In this document: positions 21,584 to 32,382 of the stretch, one piece after another | Numbering within the stretch: the first letter of the stretch is position 1 | Layout of the letters: each line of letters starts with the position of its first letter | Assembly (NCBI RefSeq): GCF_902167145.1 | Contig: NC_050098.1 | Span: 116,040,207-116,104,206 of the forward strand | DNA from: Zea mays | Lineage: Eukaryota; Streptophyta; Magnoliopsida; Poales; Poaceae | Direction of reading: 5' to 3' | Length of the DNA stretch: 64,000 bases | Position numbers and translations under genes: made by a program | Notes under the pieces: generated by a model | Database searches by the model: none | What the model was told of the DNA's origin: nothing | What the model saw: only the letters and a program-made list of their open reading frames with translations

Positions 21584-23254
21584 TCAGGGTTGGCTAGCAA
21601 AGAGCTCAGGGTATTTAGCCATCAGATCATCTTCACGCTCCCAGGTTGCTTCTTCCTCAGAGTGATGATTCCATTTAACTTTGCACATCCTGATGGTCTT
21701 CCTTCGGGTGACTCTGTCTGCAACCTCAAGGATTTGCACTGGCTTCTCAACGTAGGTCAAGTCCTCCTGGACTTCAAGACCTTCCACTGCCAACTGCTCT
21801 TCTGGCACACGCAAGCACTTCTTCAACTGAGACACATGAAAGACATCATGCACAGCAGACAAATTCTCGGGCAAACTGAGCTGATAGGCCACTTCTCCAC
21901 GTCTTACAAGGATCTGATACGGACCAATGTAGCGGGGCGCTAACTTGCCTTTCACTCCGAACCTCTTGACTCCTCTGATCGGCGACACTTTCAGATAGAC
22001 AAAGTCTCCGACTTCGAAACTCAGCTCTCTTCTTCTTGTGTCTACATAGCTTCGCTGCCTCGATTGCGCTATCTTCAGATTCTCTCGGACCATCTTGATG
22101 TTCTCTTCAGCTTCAAGCAAAATGTCTGGCCCAAACACCTGCTTTTCTCCGGGCTGATCCCATTGCAACGGAGTTCTGCAACTCCTTCCATAGAGCGCCT
22201 GAAATGGTGACATCTTCAAACTGGCCTGGTAACTGTTGTTATAGGAAAACTCCGCATAAGGTAATCTCTTATCCCATCCGGACTGATCTTGCAACGCACA
22301 GGCTCTCAACATGTCTTCAAGAATTTGGTTGGTCCTTTCGGTCTGACCATCCGTCTGCGGGTGATAAGCTGAACTGAAATTCAGATGCGTGCACAAAGCT
22401 TCATGCAACTGCTGCCAGAAATGAGAGGTGAACTGCGTTCCTCTATCTGATACTATCTTCTTTGGCACACCATGAAGACAAACGATCCGAGACATATACA
22501 ATTCTGCCAATACTGCACTGCTGTAGTTGGTCTTGACTGGTATGAAGTGGGCTGACTTGGTCAAACGGTCCACTACTACCCAAATGGAATCGTAGCCGAC
22601 TCGAGTGCGAGGCAATCCGACTATGAAATCCATACCAATTTCGTCCCATTTCCACTGAGGGATCTGCAACGGTTGCAACAATCCAGCTGGTCTCTGGTGC
22701 TCTGCCTTAATTCTTCGACAACTATCACACATAGCCACATGCTCTGCGATTTCCCTCTTCATTCCATACCACCAGAATTTCTTCTTCAGATCCTGATACA
22801 TCTTCTCACTGCCAGGGTGAATCGAATAAGCTGTCTCATGAGCTTCCTTGAGAATCAACTCCCGAATAGACTGGACATTGGGAACACACAAGCGGTCTTT
22901 GAACCATATCACACCTTCTGCATCTTCTCGAAAATCTTTGCTTTTGCCTTCTAGAATCAGTCGCCGGATCTCACTGATTTTCTCATCATTCTTCTGCGCT
23001 TCTTTGATTTCGCGCTCTAAGGTAGGTTCCAACTCGACTGTGACTCCTCGCGAATTGTTCAGAAATCCGAGACTCAACCTGTCAAACTCCTTGGCCAACT
23101 CATAAGGCATCGGACGAGCGACCATCAGATTGACTTGACTCTTTCTGCTCAAAGCATCTGCCACTACGTTTGCTTTGCCTGGATGGTAATGAATCTCCAA
23201 CTCATAATCTTTGATCAACTCTAACCATCTTCGTTGCCTCATGTTCAACTCGGA
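21584..23254 (-). pseudogene. Element 2 integrase with C-terminal chromodomain (open for 554 codons)
   Basis: The ORF starts within the end of RNase H ('ADALSRK', residues 30-36). Integrase follows with the zinc module H137, H144, C174, C177 and catalytic residues D207, D268 and E304. The chromodomain occupies about residues 498-554 ('ADRVTRRKTIRMCKVKWNHH', then 'EEEATWERED'). All integrase key residues are present, making this the best-preserved pol part in the window. It is cut off from RT by a TAG at 23255-23257. The sister copy has CAG at that codon. Confidence 0.93.
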
Positions 23255-24165
23255 CTAAGTGAATATGTACTTCAGACTCTTGTGATCTGTGTAAACATCG
23301 CATTTCTGTCCATACAGGTAGTGCCTCCATGTCTTCAGTGCGTGAACCACTACTGCCAACTCTAGGTCATGGATTGGGTAGTTCTTCTCATGAACCTTCA
23401 GCTGTCGGGACGAGTAAGCCACAACTCTTCCCTCTTGCATCAACACGCATCCCAAACCTGTGTAACAAGCATCACAATACACCGAGAAGGGCTTGTGCAC
23501 ATCAGGCAAGACTAGGACAGGCGCTGTTGTCAACTTTTCTTTCAGCGCTTCAAAGGCCTCTTGACATTTCTGGGTCCACTTGAACTCAACCTTGTTGCCT
23601 AGCAACGCTGTCATTGGTTTCGCAATCTTCGAAAACCCTTCAATGAATCGCCGATAATATCCGGCCATTCCAATGAAACTCTTGATTCCTCGAGCATCTG
23701 TTGCGCTTTCCAGTTCAGAATGTCTGCCACTTTCTTCGGATCCACAGCCAATCCTTCTTTGTTGATTATGTGACCCAAGAACAGGACTTCATTGATCCAG
23801 AATTCACACTTGCTCAACTTTGCATACAACTGGTGCTCTCGCAATCTCTGCAATACCATCCTCAAATGATCTGCATGCTCTTCTTCGCTTTGAGAATAAA
23901 CCAGAATGTTATCAATGAATACCACCACAAATTTATCAAGGTAATCCATGAATACACTGTTCATCAAGTTCATGAAGAACGCTGGCGCATTGGTCAAACC
24001 AAAAGACATCACTGTGAACTCATACAAACCATACTTGGTAATGAATGCCGTCTTCGGAATGTCCGAAGGTCGGATCCTGAGCTGATGATAACCTGACCTC
24101 AGATCAATCTTGGAGAACACACTGGCTCCTCTCAACTGGTCGAACAGATCTTCTATTCTGGGCAG
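23255..24165 (-). pseudogene. Element 2 reverse transcriptase and RNase H (two frameshifts, active-site change)
   Basis: RT motifs '[14 protein letters not shown]' and '[10 protein letters not shown]' are clear. Against element 1, single bases are missing near 24164 (after 'KNKYP') and near 23700 (before 'GMAGYYRRF'), giving two frame changes. The active site reads 'FIDNIL' where element 1 and element B have 'FIDDIL', so the second catalytic Asp is Asn (codon 23908-23910). RNase H follows ('[13 protein letters not shown]') and ends at the TAG 23255-23257. Confidence 0.92.
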
Positions 24166-26138
24166 GGATACTTGTTCTTGATCGTGACTTCATTCAAAGC
24201 TCGATAATCAATACACATCCTTTTGATACCATCTTTCTTCTCCACGAACAAGACATGGGCGGCCCAAGGCGAGGTGCTTGGCCGAATGTAACCTTTCTCT
24301 GTCAGCTCATCAATTTGCTCCTTAAGCTCAACCAACTCTGGTCCGGATATTCTGTAAGCTCTCTTGAAGATAGGGGCGGTTCCAGGAAGAAGCTCTATAG
24401 CAAACTCAACTTTCCGCTCTGGTGGCATACCCGGTAAGTCCTTTGGAAACACGTCTGGGAACTCGGACACAACCTTGATACTCTCAATTGGGTCTGCTTC
24501 ACTGCTATCGACAGCTATCTGATAACAACTTCCTTTCTTTGGCTCAGGCGGGACTAACTCGGTCACCACTTCCTCTCCTAGTGGAGACACCAACTTGATG
24601 GTCCTTTTATCACAACTGATAACTGCCTGATACTTATCTAGCCAATTCATCCCTAGGATGACATCTATTCCCTGAGTACCCATTACTATGAGGTTGGCGG
24701 GAAACGCTATCCCCCTTATTTCCACACTTATATTCAAACAAATGCTATCGGCTCGAATTCTACCACCGGCTGAGTCAATTTGAATGGGGGTTGACATGGT
24801 AGTAATTGGAAGATTATGTGCTTCTACCCATGATGCAGTAATGAAAGAATGTGTTGCTCCAGTATCAAATAACACTTCTGCAATATGGGAGTCGACTGGG
24901 AACATACCTACTATCATGCCGGGGGTCTCCTGAACTGCTTCAGCCTCCAAGTGGTTCAGTCTCCCATGATTATAGCGCGGCTGAGAGCGGTTGCCTGCTC
25001 CAGGCTGAGGCACATTCTGCTTTGCTGGGGCGTTGGGGCCTGACTGCTGCTGGGCTGCCTTCTTCGGACATTGCATCACCCAGTGGCCTTGCTCTCCACA
25101 GTGGAAACATGCTCTGTTTCCAACCTGAGCTGGTGCTGCCTGATTGTTCTGCTGATTTGCTGGGGCAGGAAGACGAGGTGTCTGCTGATTCTGCCTCAGA
25201 AACTGACCTCCTGACTGATTGCTCTGACGGTTCTGGTACTGATGCTGAGGATACTGCCTTTGAAACTGTTGATGCTGCTGAGGTGGACGCTGGTTCTGCC
25301 TGAACTGCTGAGGTTGATTGCTTGAGAAACGAGGACGATTGCTGCTTCCAGGCTGGGGTCCACTGATCTTGCGCTTACGATCCTCCATCTCCTTACGCTT
25401 CCTCTCTGTCATGATTGCTCTGTCAATCAGGTGCTGGAATTTCGGGAAGGTATGATTCATCAACTGATATTGAAGAGGGTCAACCAAGCCTCTCAGGAAA
25501 CGGTACTGTCGCTTGGCGTCGGTGTTGACATCTTCAGGAGCATAGCGAGACAATTGCAGAAACCTGTCCCGGTACTCACTGACAGACAATGGCCCTTGCT
25601 TGAGGGCCAGGAACTCCTCCTTCTTCACTGTCATCAGACCTGCAGGTACATGGTACTGACGAAAGCTACCTCTGAACTCTTCCCAGGTGATGGTGTCGGG
25701 GTGGGCATGGGTGGCGAGGTAAGACTCCCACCATGACTCGGCTGCTCCTCTCAACAGACGGGGACCATACAGGACTTTCTCCCTGTCATCGCACTGAGCG
25801 GTATGCAACTCCCGCTCCACAGTGCGCAGCCAGTCTTCAGCATCCATGGGATCAGAAGAATGAGCGAACGTTGGTGGATGACCTCTCATGAATTCAGCAC
25901 GCTTGTCTCTGGGCATCTGAGGCATCTGAGGCTGAGGTGGGGCCTGCTGCTGTTGCTGCTGCTGAATGGCGGCCAAAGTCTGACCGATGGCTTGAACTGC
26001 CTGAGTCTGCATCAGAAACATCTGCTCGATGGACATCGGGGGCGGGGGCGGCAGGTGCTGTTGCTGGGGCACCTCTTCCTGTTGAGCGGCTCGCTCCTAC
26101 TGAGCACGCCTTCCTCCTCTGCGCCTGTTCTCTGACAT
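24153..26138 (-). pseudogene. Element 2 Gag and protease, running into RT
   Basis: The natural start is the ATG at 26136-26138 ('MSENRRRGG'), shared with element 1. A TAG at 26097-26099 (CAG in element 1) breaks the first codons. The open part then runs from 26072 for 639 codons. It holds a Gln-rich N-terminus, the Gag domain (residues about 60-220), the CCHC knuckle '[14 protein letters not shown]' (322-335), protease '[11 protein letters not shown]' (401-411) and the first RT motifs up to 'TIKNKYP'. There the first frameshift ends it. Product: capsid protein plus aspartic protease. Confidence 0.92.
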
Positions 26139-26540
26139 CTGCAGAATGCAACCACACATCAGAACTGATCTGGCAAATCTTGCAGCATAAGAAAAGAGTA
26201 TAGAATTCTTCAACAGCACTGAACAGATGAGCATCTTCACTGATCTCCAACACAGACCACACAACTTCTCAGATAAAGAGGAAAGTGGAATAAAAAGGTT
26301 TCCCAACTATATAACTAACTCCATTAACATAATAGGTAAACCAAAATGCAGGGGATACCCACACTCTGGTGACAGTCATTACAAAGATCCAAACCAAACA
26401 TAGTTCATCATGACAAACATAAATGCACAGGATATAGCAAACTACCCTGTCTAACTAAGACTAGCTAAGAGCGAGACTAACGCTAAGACTGAAGCTTCTA
26501 CGTATATTTCGTATTAATTACAAGATCCAACTCTAACGAT
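26139..26540 (-). other. Element 2 spacer between pre-gag ORF and gag
   Basis: About 400 bp with no conserved ORF. Element 1 has a closely similar spacer at 35479-35883. It may hold signals for translating gag downstream of the pre-gag ORF, but nothing specific is recognisable. Confidence 0.6.
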
Positions 26541-27554
26541 CTATGGTTCTAGATTTATCTTGGTCTTGCAGTCGGGGTTGCCATAAGACTGGTGTCCACG
26601 CCGAGGTGAGCGGTACGGGTGCTGAGTCCCAACGGGAGCGGGGGAACCACCATCCAGGTGACGACGTTCCGCGCGCTCAGCCCGCAGCAGGGCGATCTCA
26701 GCACGAGCCCTACTCAGCTCGTCTAATGCATGGTCCAGCTCCGTGTTTAGCACGGCGGCTAGGTTGACTGTGCTGCTCAACCTAGGATTGCCCTCACCGA
26801 CAGGTGAGACAATCACGCCTCCTGTGCTGCCAGATGGACGGCGGGGGTAATACTTCAGGTCAAGACCGTCAGCTGCCCCACCGAAAACCGAGCAGTAGTG
26901 CGAAAGCGCACGCCGTGCAGCATCTTGCATGGCTGCCTCAGCTGAGTCCCGCTCAGAGATAGAATAGTGCTTTGAGCAGGCCTCTGCACCCTGGAGACTG
27001 TTCTCCAGGCAGCGCACCAAACAGGTTGCCTCCCAGTGGTCCGGGTAGACCCCGCGACTATGCTGGTAGACCACACAGCGATACTCGATGGACCAAGTAC
27101 GCTGGTTAAGTGCCCGACGTAGCAGGGTGTCAAGCGCATCGTGGAAGTGACACCCGCGAGCAGCGTCGCGAGTGATGGGTCGAGCAACCCATCCTTCCGG
27201 CTCATGGTTAGCAGAGAAGTCGGTGTCGTGGCTCGAGCTGTCGTCGCCACCTCCGTCGTCTGGGTCTCCTCCAGCAGCTACTCCAGAAGCTGGGGCGCCC
27301 AGTGGTGGTGCAGGGGGCGCCTCCAGGGGAAGCACAGGGGAGCAGCTCCTCACGGACTCTATCTCCTGCTGGAGCGAGAAAGAAGAGCCCTGCTGCTCCT
27401 GTCGTCGACGTTCCTGCTCCTCATGCAGGCGGTGGTGCAGTCTCTCCAAGTGGCTGGACTGTCCGGCCACGGGACGGCGAAACGGACGCTCAGCAAGGCG
27501 GGAGGGTAAGAAGGGGATGACAGACTTTCGTGCAGTGTGTCTAAGTCGAGCCAT
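26541..27554 (-). CDS. Element 2 pre-gag ORF, 337 aa, histone H3-like N-terminus
   Basis: This intact ORF lies between PBS and gag in sense orientation. It opens 'MARLRHTARKS'. After removal of Met this aligns without gaps to H3 residues 1-10, with identity at A1, R2, T6, A7, R8, K9 and S10. Then come an Arg/Gln/Glu-rich stretch (residues about 35-60), an acidic Asp/Gly/Ser stretch (about 90-115) and a core of about 100 residues. The core ends in a helix-like 'DSAEAAMQDAARRALSHYC', loosely like the end of a double-stranded-RNA-binding domain. A C-terminal Leu/Ala/Arg helix ('LDELSRARAEIALLRAERA') suggests a coiled coil. Element 1 keeps the whole ORF except for two TAG codons. Function is unknown; it is not part of standard gag-pol. 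Confidence 0.75.
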   Translation of the reverse strand: MARLRHTARKSVIPFLPSRLAERPFRRPVAGQSSHLERLHHRLHEEQERRRQEQQGSSFSLQQEIESVRSCSPVLPLEAPPAPPLGAPASGVAAGGDPDDGGGDDSSSHDTDFSANHEPEGWVARPITRDAARGCHFHDALDTLLRRALNQRTWSIEYRCVVYQHSRGVYPDHWEATCLVRCLENSLQGAEACSKHYSISERDSAEAAMQDAARRALSHYCSVFGGAADGLDLKYYPRRPSGSTGGVIVSPVGEGNPRLSSTVNLAAVLNTELDHALDELSRARAEIALLRAERAERRHLDGGSPAPVGTQHPYRSPRRGHQSYGNPDCKTKINLEP

Positions 27555-27797
27555 CTACAAAAGACATCGCAAGCAAAAGGGTGAGAACAGAATCAATATG
27601 ACCAGCAAGTAATAAACCATAAGTAAATGAAGGATTAGAATAAAACATCATTTTCAGCAAGGTATATTATATAGTAGAACATAGATTTGGTCGGTATGAC
27701 CAACTTTTGAAGGGATATCAAAGTCAAGGCAGGGACAGAGGTCTATAGTCCTTAGAACGACCATTCTATTCTAGGTTAGCGGTCCTACAGTCAGCAC

Positions 27798-27810
27798 GTC
27801 TTTGATACCA
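27798..27810 (-). other. Primer binding site of element 2
   Basis: On the minus strand TGGTATCAAAGAC starts four bases after the LTR end at 27815. Its first eight bases match the initiator-Met tRNA site. Confidence 0.83.
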
Positions 27811-27814
27811 CTTA

Positions 27815-30800
27815 TGTCACACCCGGTTTTAGAAGGCAGACCGAATGCGAACCATGTACGTGCCAGGATCAGTTATTCACGTACACAGCAGTTACATAAC
27901 ATGGACATCATCACACAATGCTCAAAATAGTATTAAAAGGGAAATAATAGTCGATTACATCATATGTCTGAGACGTCCATATAGTCCTTACAATAAATCA
28001 AAGTGCGGAAAAGAAACGTAGATAACTGCGGCCTTCACAGGCAGCCGACTAGGGGTTGCCGCTAACCCACGCCTAGAACTCGTCGTAATCTTGGAACTCC
28101 TGGAAGTCTCCTTCCACAGCTTCATCTTCTCCTGAGCAGTGGTTGCAATGCTGACAACCTGGGGATGGGGGGGGTTTGGTGTGTAGAGCAAGGGTGAGTA
28201 CACATCAACATACTCAACAAGTATCCTGTTTGGCTGTAGTGGACTAGCTTTATGTGGGGATGAGTCAAGCAGTTGCTTTTAGTTGGTCAGATTATTATTT
28301 ACTAATAGAAAGCCAGGTTTTAGCTTTAACCCAAGTTATTAGCCCGATGTACCCTTTCTAAACGGAAAGAATACCACTTACCAGCACCATAGTCATAACC
28401 AGAATCATCGATCTCATAACCATCTGTACCATAATGTCTCTGATCAAGTACCACTAATCACTGGAGCTCCCTTGGCCGCTCATAACCGCGAGCACGACTG
28501 ATATATCAGTTTTCAAACAATCTGCAGAGGTTGTGCACTTTACCCACAAGCCGTGATTCCCATTCTGCCCGGAGATCATGACTCTCCATTGATCACTACC
28601 AAGGTGACCCAGTAGGGCATCACTACGTAGCCTTTACAAAGATTCCCCGGGGCTGTAGCCACCCGTTAGGTTTCCTAAATGCACCGCACTCCTCCCCAAG
28701 GGGCGAACCCAAACTTGGCAGAGCGAGCCGCATACATCGAGCCCCATTGACGGCACGACGGCTAAGTGAACTACACCCCGGATCCTCTAATTATTCAGCT
28801 AAGGGCATCCCATTCCACCCTCATGGTTGCACTGTTTTCCCGGGCGGTCATCCATAGAACAGGTCCTTACGGAGAGGCACTCGAGAAACCGCTCGAGCCC
28901 CCTTGAAGACCACAAGTATCACATCATAATAAGAAGAGGGAAAACAACGTATCATAGATAATCTCATCATGTTCATTGATTAGAGTTTGAGCAATAGCAT
29001 AAAGCTAAACAATAATAATCCAACCCAAATAGGTAAACAAGGACATGGATAACAAAACTAGTCAATCCTTAAGTATAAATGTGTAATGCGGGAGGTGAAT
29101 TAAAGAATGAATAGGACAGAGATAGGTCAAGGGACACTTGCCTCCACCAACCGACTGCTGCTCAGGGGCTTCTCCTGCGAGTTCCTCGGGCTCTTCAACC
29201 GGATCGTTCTCTAAGCGGGTGCAAACATACATACATCCATTCATTGAAGTTAGGAAACCAATAGTACACCATACAAGAGAACAAGTAAAGCAAATATGCA
29301 TAGAATACCACATACGATAATGGATTTACCTTGGTTAGAAAGAAACGAGGGAAGGTCTCGCAGGGGTTAAGGCTTATGCTCGAGGGGCACTACGGGTTGG
29401 TGAATAACTAGACGTCACGTGTTCTAGTTCTAATTGGTTCTAACAAAAGAATTAGCTACATGCACTAATGTAAACGTGATCACTTTTAGTAGATTAACAT
29501 TGAATAAGATAGACGATTGGCTATACAAATTAACTAACGTAACCAATTTCCAAATTGAGACTCCTATCTTATTAATATAAACGACGTGATTAGCGCATAT
29601 AGGGTAGGGGGGGTAGACGAGGGGTTAGGGGGTAGACGAGGCACGACGGGTCGTGCCAAGGCACGCGCACTACGCGGGCACGCGCGCGAGGCCGCACGCA
29701 CACACCACGGACTAGCCGTTTGCACGTCGGGGCCGAGCGCTAGCCGAGCTCAAAGCCGCGCGCCATAGGCACGCTGGGCCAAGCTCGAGACCACGCAGGG
29801 GCCGACACGACGCGAGCAAGGCACAGCGGGGCGACCGGGCCGGGGCGGGGCGGGAGCAGCCGAGCCGGGGCCGGGGCGGTTGAACCGGCCAGGGGCGGCC
29901 GAGCTCGCCGGGAGGCGGGCGACCGAGCCGGGGGCGGGCGCGCGCGGGCGAGCGGGCTTGCCGCGCCGCGGGAGGACGCCGGGCGACCACGGCCGGCCGA
30001 GCCGAGGGGCGGGGCGGGGCGCAGGGGCCGAGCGGCTCGCCGGGGAACCGGGCGGGCGGGTCGCCGAGGCGGGGACGGGGGATGGCTCACCGGAGCGGGC
30101 GCGGGGCGGCTCGCCGGAGCGGGCGCGAGGGCGGGGCCGAGCGGGCGCGGGAGGAGGCGGGGCTCGTCGGGCGCGGCCGGGGCGAGGCCGGGCGCGGGCT
30201 CGCCGGGGAACCGACGAGGCGGGGCCGGCGCGGGCGCGGCCGGGCGCGGCTCGCCGGAGCGGGCGCGAGCGCAGCCGGGCGCGGGCGGCCGAGGTCGGGG
30301 ACGGGGCCGAGGCGGCCGAGCTCGGGGCGCGGGCGCGGGGGAGGGCGGGGCGCGGCCGGGCGGGCGGCGCGGGGGCGCGGGCGGCCGGGCCGGGGGCCGA
30401 GCCGGGCGGCGCGGGTGAGGGGAGGGCGCCGGAGGGAGGAGAGGGAGGGAGGAGAGGGGGGAAGCCTCACCGGAGGGGGGCGGCGCGCAGGGGCGGCGGC
30501 GGCGGCGCACAGGGGCGGCGGCGGCGGCGCACAGGGGCGGCGGCGGCGGCGCACAGGGGCGGCGGCGGCGCGGTTAGGGTTTGGGGGAAGAGAGAGAGAG
30601 AGGGTGAGAGAATGACGGGCGGGGCCCGCGGGAGGGATTTTTGGAAAAAGAAAAGGGAGGGGGCGGCTGGGCCGGCCATGGGCCGAAAGGGGGGGAAGGG
30701 GGCCGCGCGGCTGGGCCGGCCGGGAGGCCCACGCGGGAGGGGGAGGGGGGGAGGCGCGGCTGGGCCGCCAGCTAGGCCGGCGCGCCAAGGGGGGGCGGCT

Positions 30801-31108
30801 GGGCCGAAATGGGAAAGGGAGGGAGGGAGAGAAAAAGAAAAGGGTTTTCTTTTTCTAAAATCTAATTTTCTTTGGATGAATGCTTTTACATTTTTAAACA
30901 ATCAAAAGTATGCATGGTTCGGCATGGTGCACCATCCAAAATAAAGTATTTTAAGGTTTTGCTTTACACGGGGTCTAAAGCCAAAACCCGCTATAACTTT
31001 GGAACAGATCAAGGTTTAGCGAGGGAACGAGAAAAAAGAAAGGGGTAACGCCTGAATTTGGTGAGAGAAAAGAAGAAAAAATTCTACCCCCAAATTCAGG
31101 GCGTTACA
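27815..31108 (-). repeat. 5' LTR of element 2 (3,294 bp)
   Basis: It is a partner of 18311-21547 with the same ends. In the first 360 bp or so I count about 5 differences, all transitions. The main length difference lies in the G-rich block: a roughly 24-bp GCACAG-plus-GGC unit is present about four times at 30487-30570, against about two in the other LTR, and there is an extra GC-rich segment near 30377-30410. The exon-like stretch is at 29142-29210. Confidence 0.92.
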
Positions 31109-32382
31109 GACCTCCAGACCTTCGACTGGCAACTGCTCTTCTGGCACACGCAGACACTTCTTCAACTGAGACACATGAAAAACATCATGCATGCGGACAA
31201 ACCTTCTGGCAAACTGAGCTGATAGGCCACTTCTCCACGCCTTGCGAGGATTTGATACGGACCGATGTAGCGGGGTGCTAGCTTGCCTTTCACTCCGAAC
31301 CTTCTGACTCCTCTGATCGGTGACACTTTCAGATAGACGAAGTCTCCAACTTCGAAACTCAGCTCTCTTCTTCTTGTGTCTGCATAGCTTCACTGCCTTG
31401 ATTGCGCTATCTTCAGATTCTCTCGGACCATCTTGATGTTCTCTTCAGCTTCAAGCAAAATGTCTGGCCCAAACACTTGCTTTTCTCCAGGCTGATCCCA
31501 TTGCAATGGAGTTCTACAACCCCTTCCATAAAGCGCCTGAAATGGTGACATCTTCAAGCTGGTCTGGTAACTGTTGTTATAGGAGAACTCTGCATAAGGC
31601 AATCGCTTGTCCCATCCGGACTGATCTTGCAACGCACAGGCTCTCAACATGTCTTCAAGGATTTGATTGGTCCTTTCGGTCTGACCATCTGTCTGCGGAT
31701 GATAAGCTGAACTGAAATTCAGATGTGTGCCCAAGGCTTCATGCAACTGCTGCCAGAAATGAGAGGTGAACTACGTTCCTCTGTCTGACACTATCTTCTT
31801 TGGCACACCGTGAAGACAAATGATCCGAGACATGTACAATTCTGCCAATACTGCACTGCTGTAGTTGGTCTTGACATGTATGAAGTGGGCTGACTTGGTT
31901 AAGCGGTCCACTACTACCCAAATGGAATCGTAGCTGGCTCGAGTGCGAGGCAATCTGACTATGAAGTCCATACCGATTTCATCCCATTTCCACTAAGGAA
32001 TTTGCAACGGTTGCAACAATCCGGCTGGTTTCTAGTGCTCTGCCTTGATCCGCCGACAACTATCACACATAGCCACATGCTCTGCGATTTCCCTCTTCAT
32101 TCCGTACCACCAGAATTTCCTCTTTAGATTCTGATACATCTTCTCACTTCCGGGGTGAATCGAATAGGCTGTCTCATGAGCTTCCTTGAGAATCAATTCT
32201 CTAATAAACTGGACATTGGGAACACATAAGCGGTCTTTGAACCATATCACACCTTCTGCGTCTTCCCGAAAATCTTTGCCTCTGCCATCTAGAATCAGTC
32301 GCCGGATCTCACTGATCTTCTCATCATTCTTCTGTGCTTCTTTGATTTCCCGCTCCAAGGTAGGTTCCAACTCAATTGTGAC
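31109..32382 (-). pseudogene. Element 1 integrase (broken, separated from its chromodomain)
   Basis: It continues element 1 pol after RNase H, in frame until about 31195. Stops are at 32383-32385 (TGA), 32032-32034, 31993-31995 and 31771-31773 (all TAG where element 2 has CAG) and 31390-31392 (TGA where element 2 has CGA). The zinc module, 'MDFIVRLPRT' and 'VSDRGT' with their catalytic Asp residues, and 'TDGQTERTN' with the Glu are recognisable. A one-base loss near 31195 shifts the frame before 'HDVFHVSQLKKCLRVPEE'. The coding sequence stops at 31109, where element 2 begins. Confidence 0.9.

Larger units (their letters stand above)
18311..31108 (-). mobile_element. Ty3/gypsy chromovirus element 2 (complete, inserted in element 1)
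   Basis: Target duplications gacct flank it (18306-18310, 31109-31113). Parts on the minus strand are 5' LTR 31108-27815, PBS, pre-gag ORF 27554-26541, gag-pol 26138-21584, PPT and 3' LTR 21547-18311. It is a sister of element 1 in the same orientation. It is the youngest event in this nest, with few LTR differences. Gag-pol has two nonsense codons, two frameshifts and an RT active-site change, so it cannot move on its own proteins. Confidence 0.95.
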
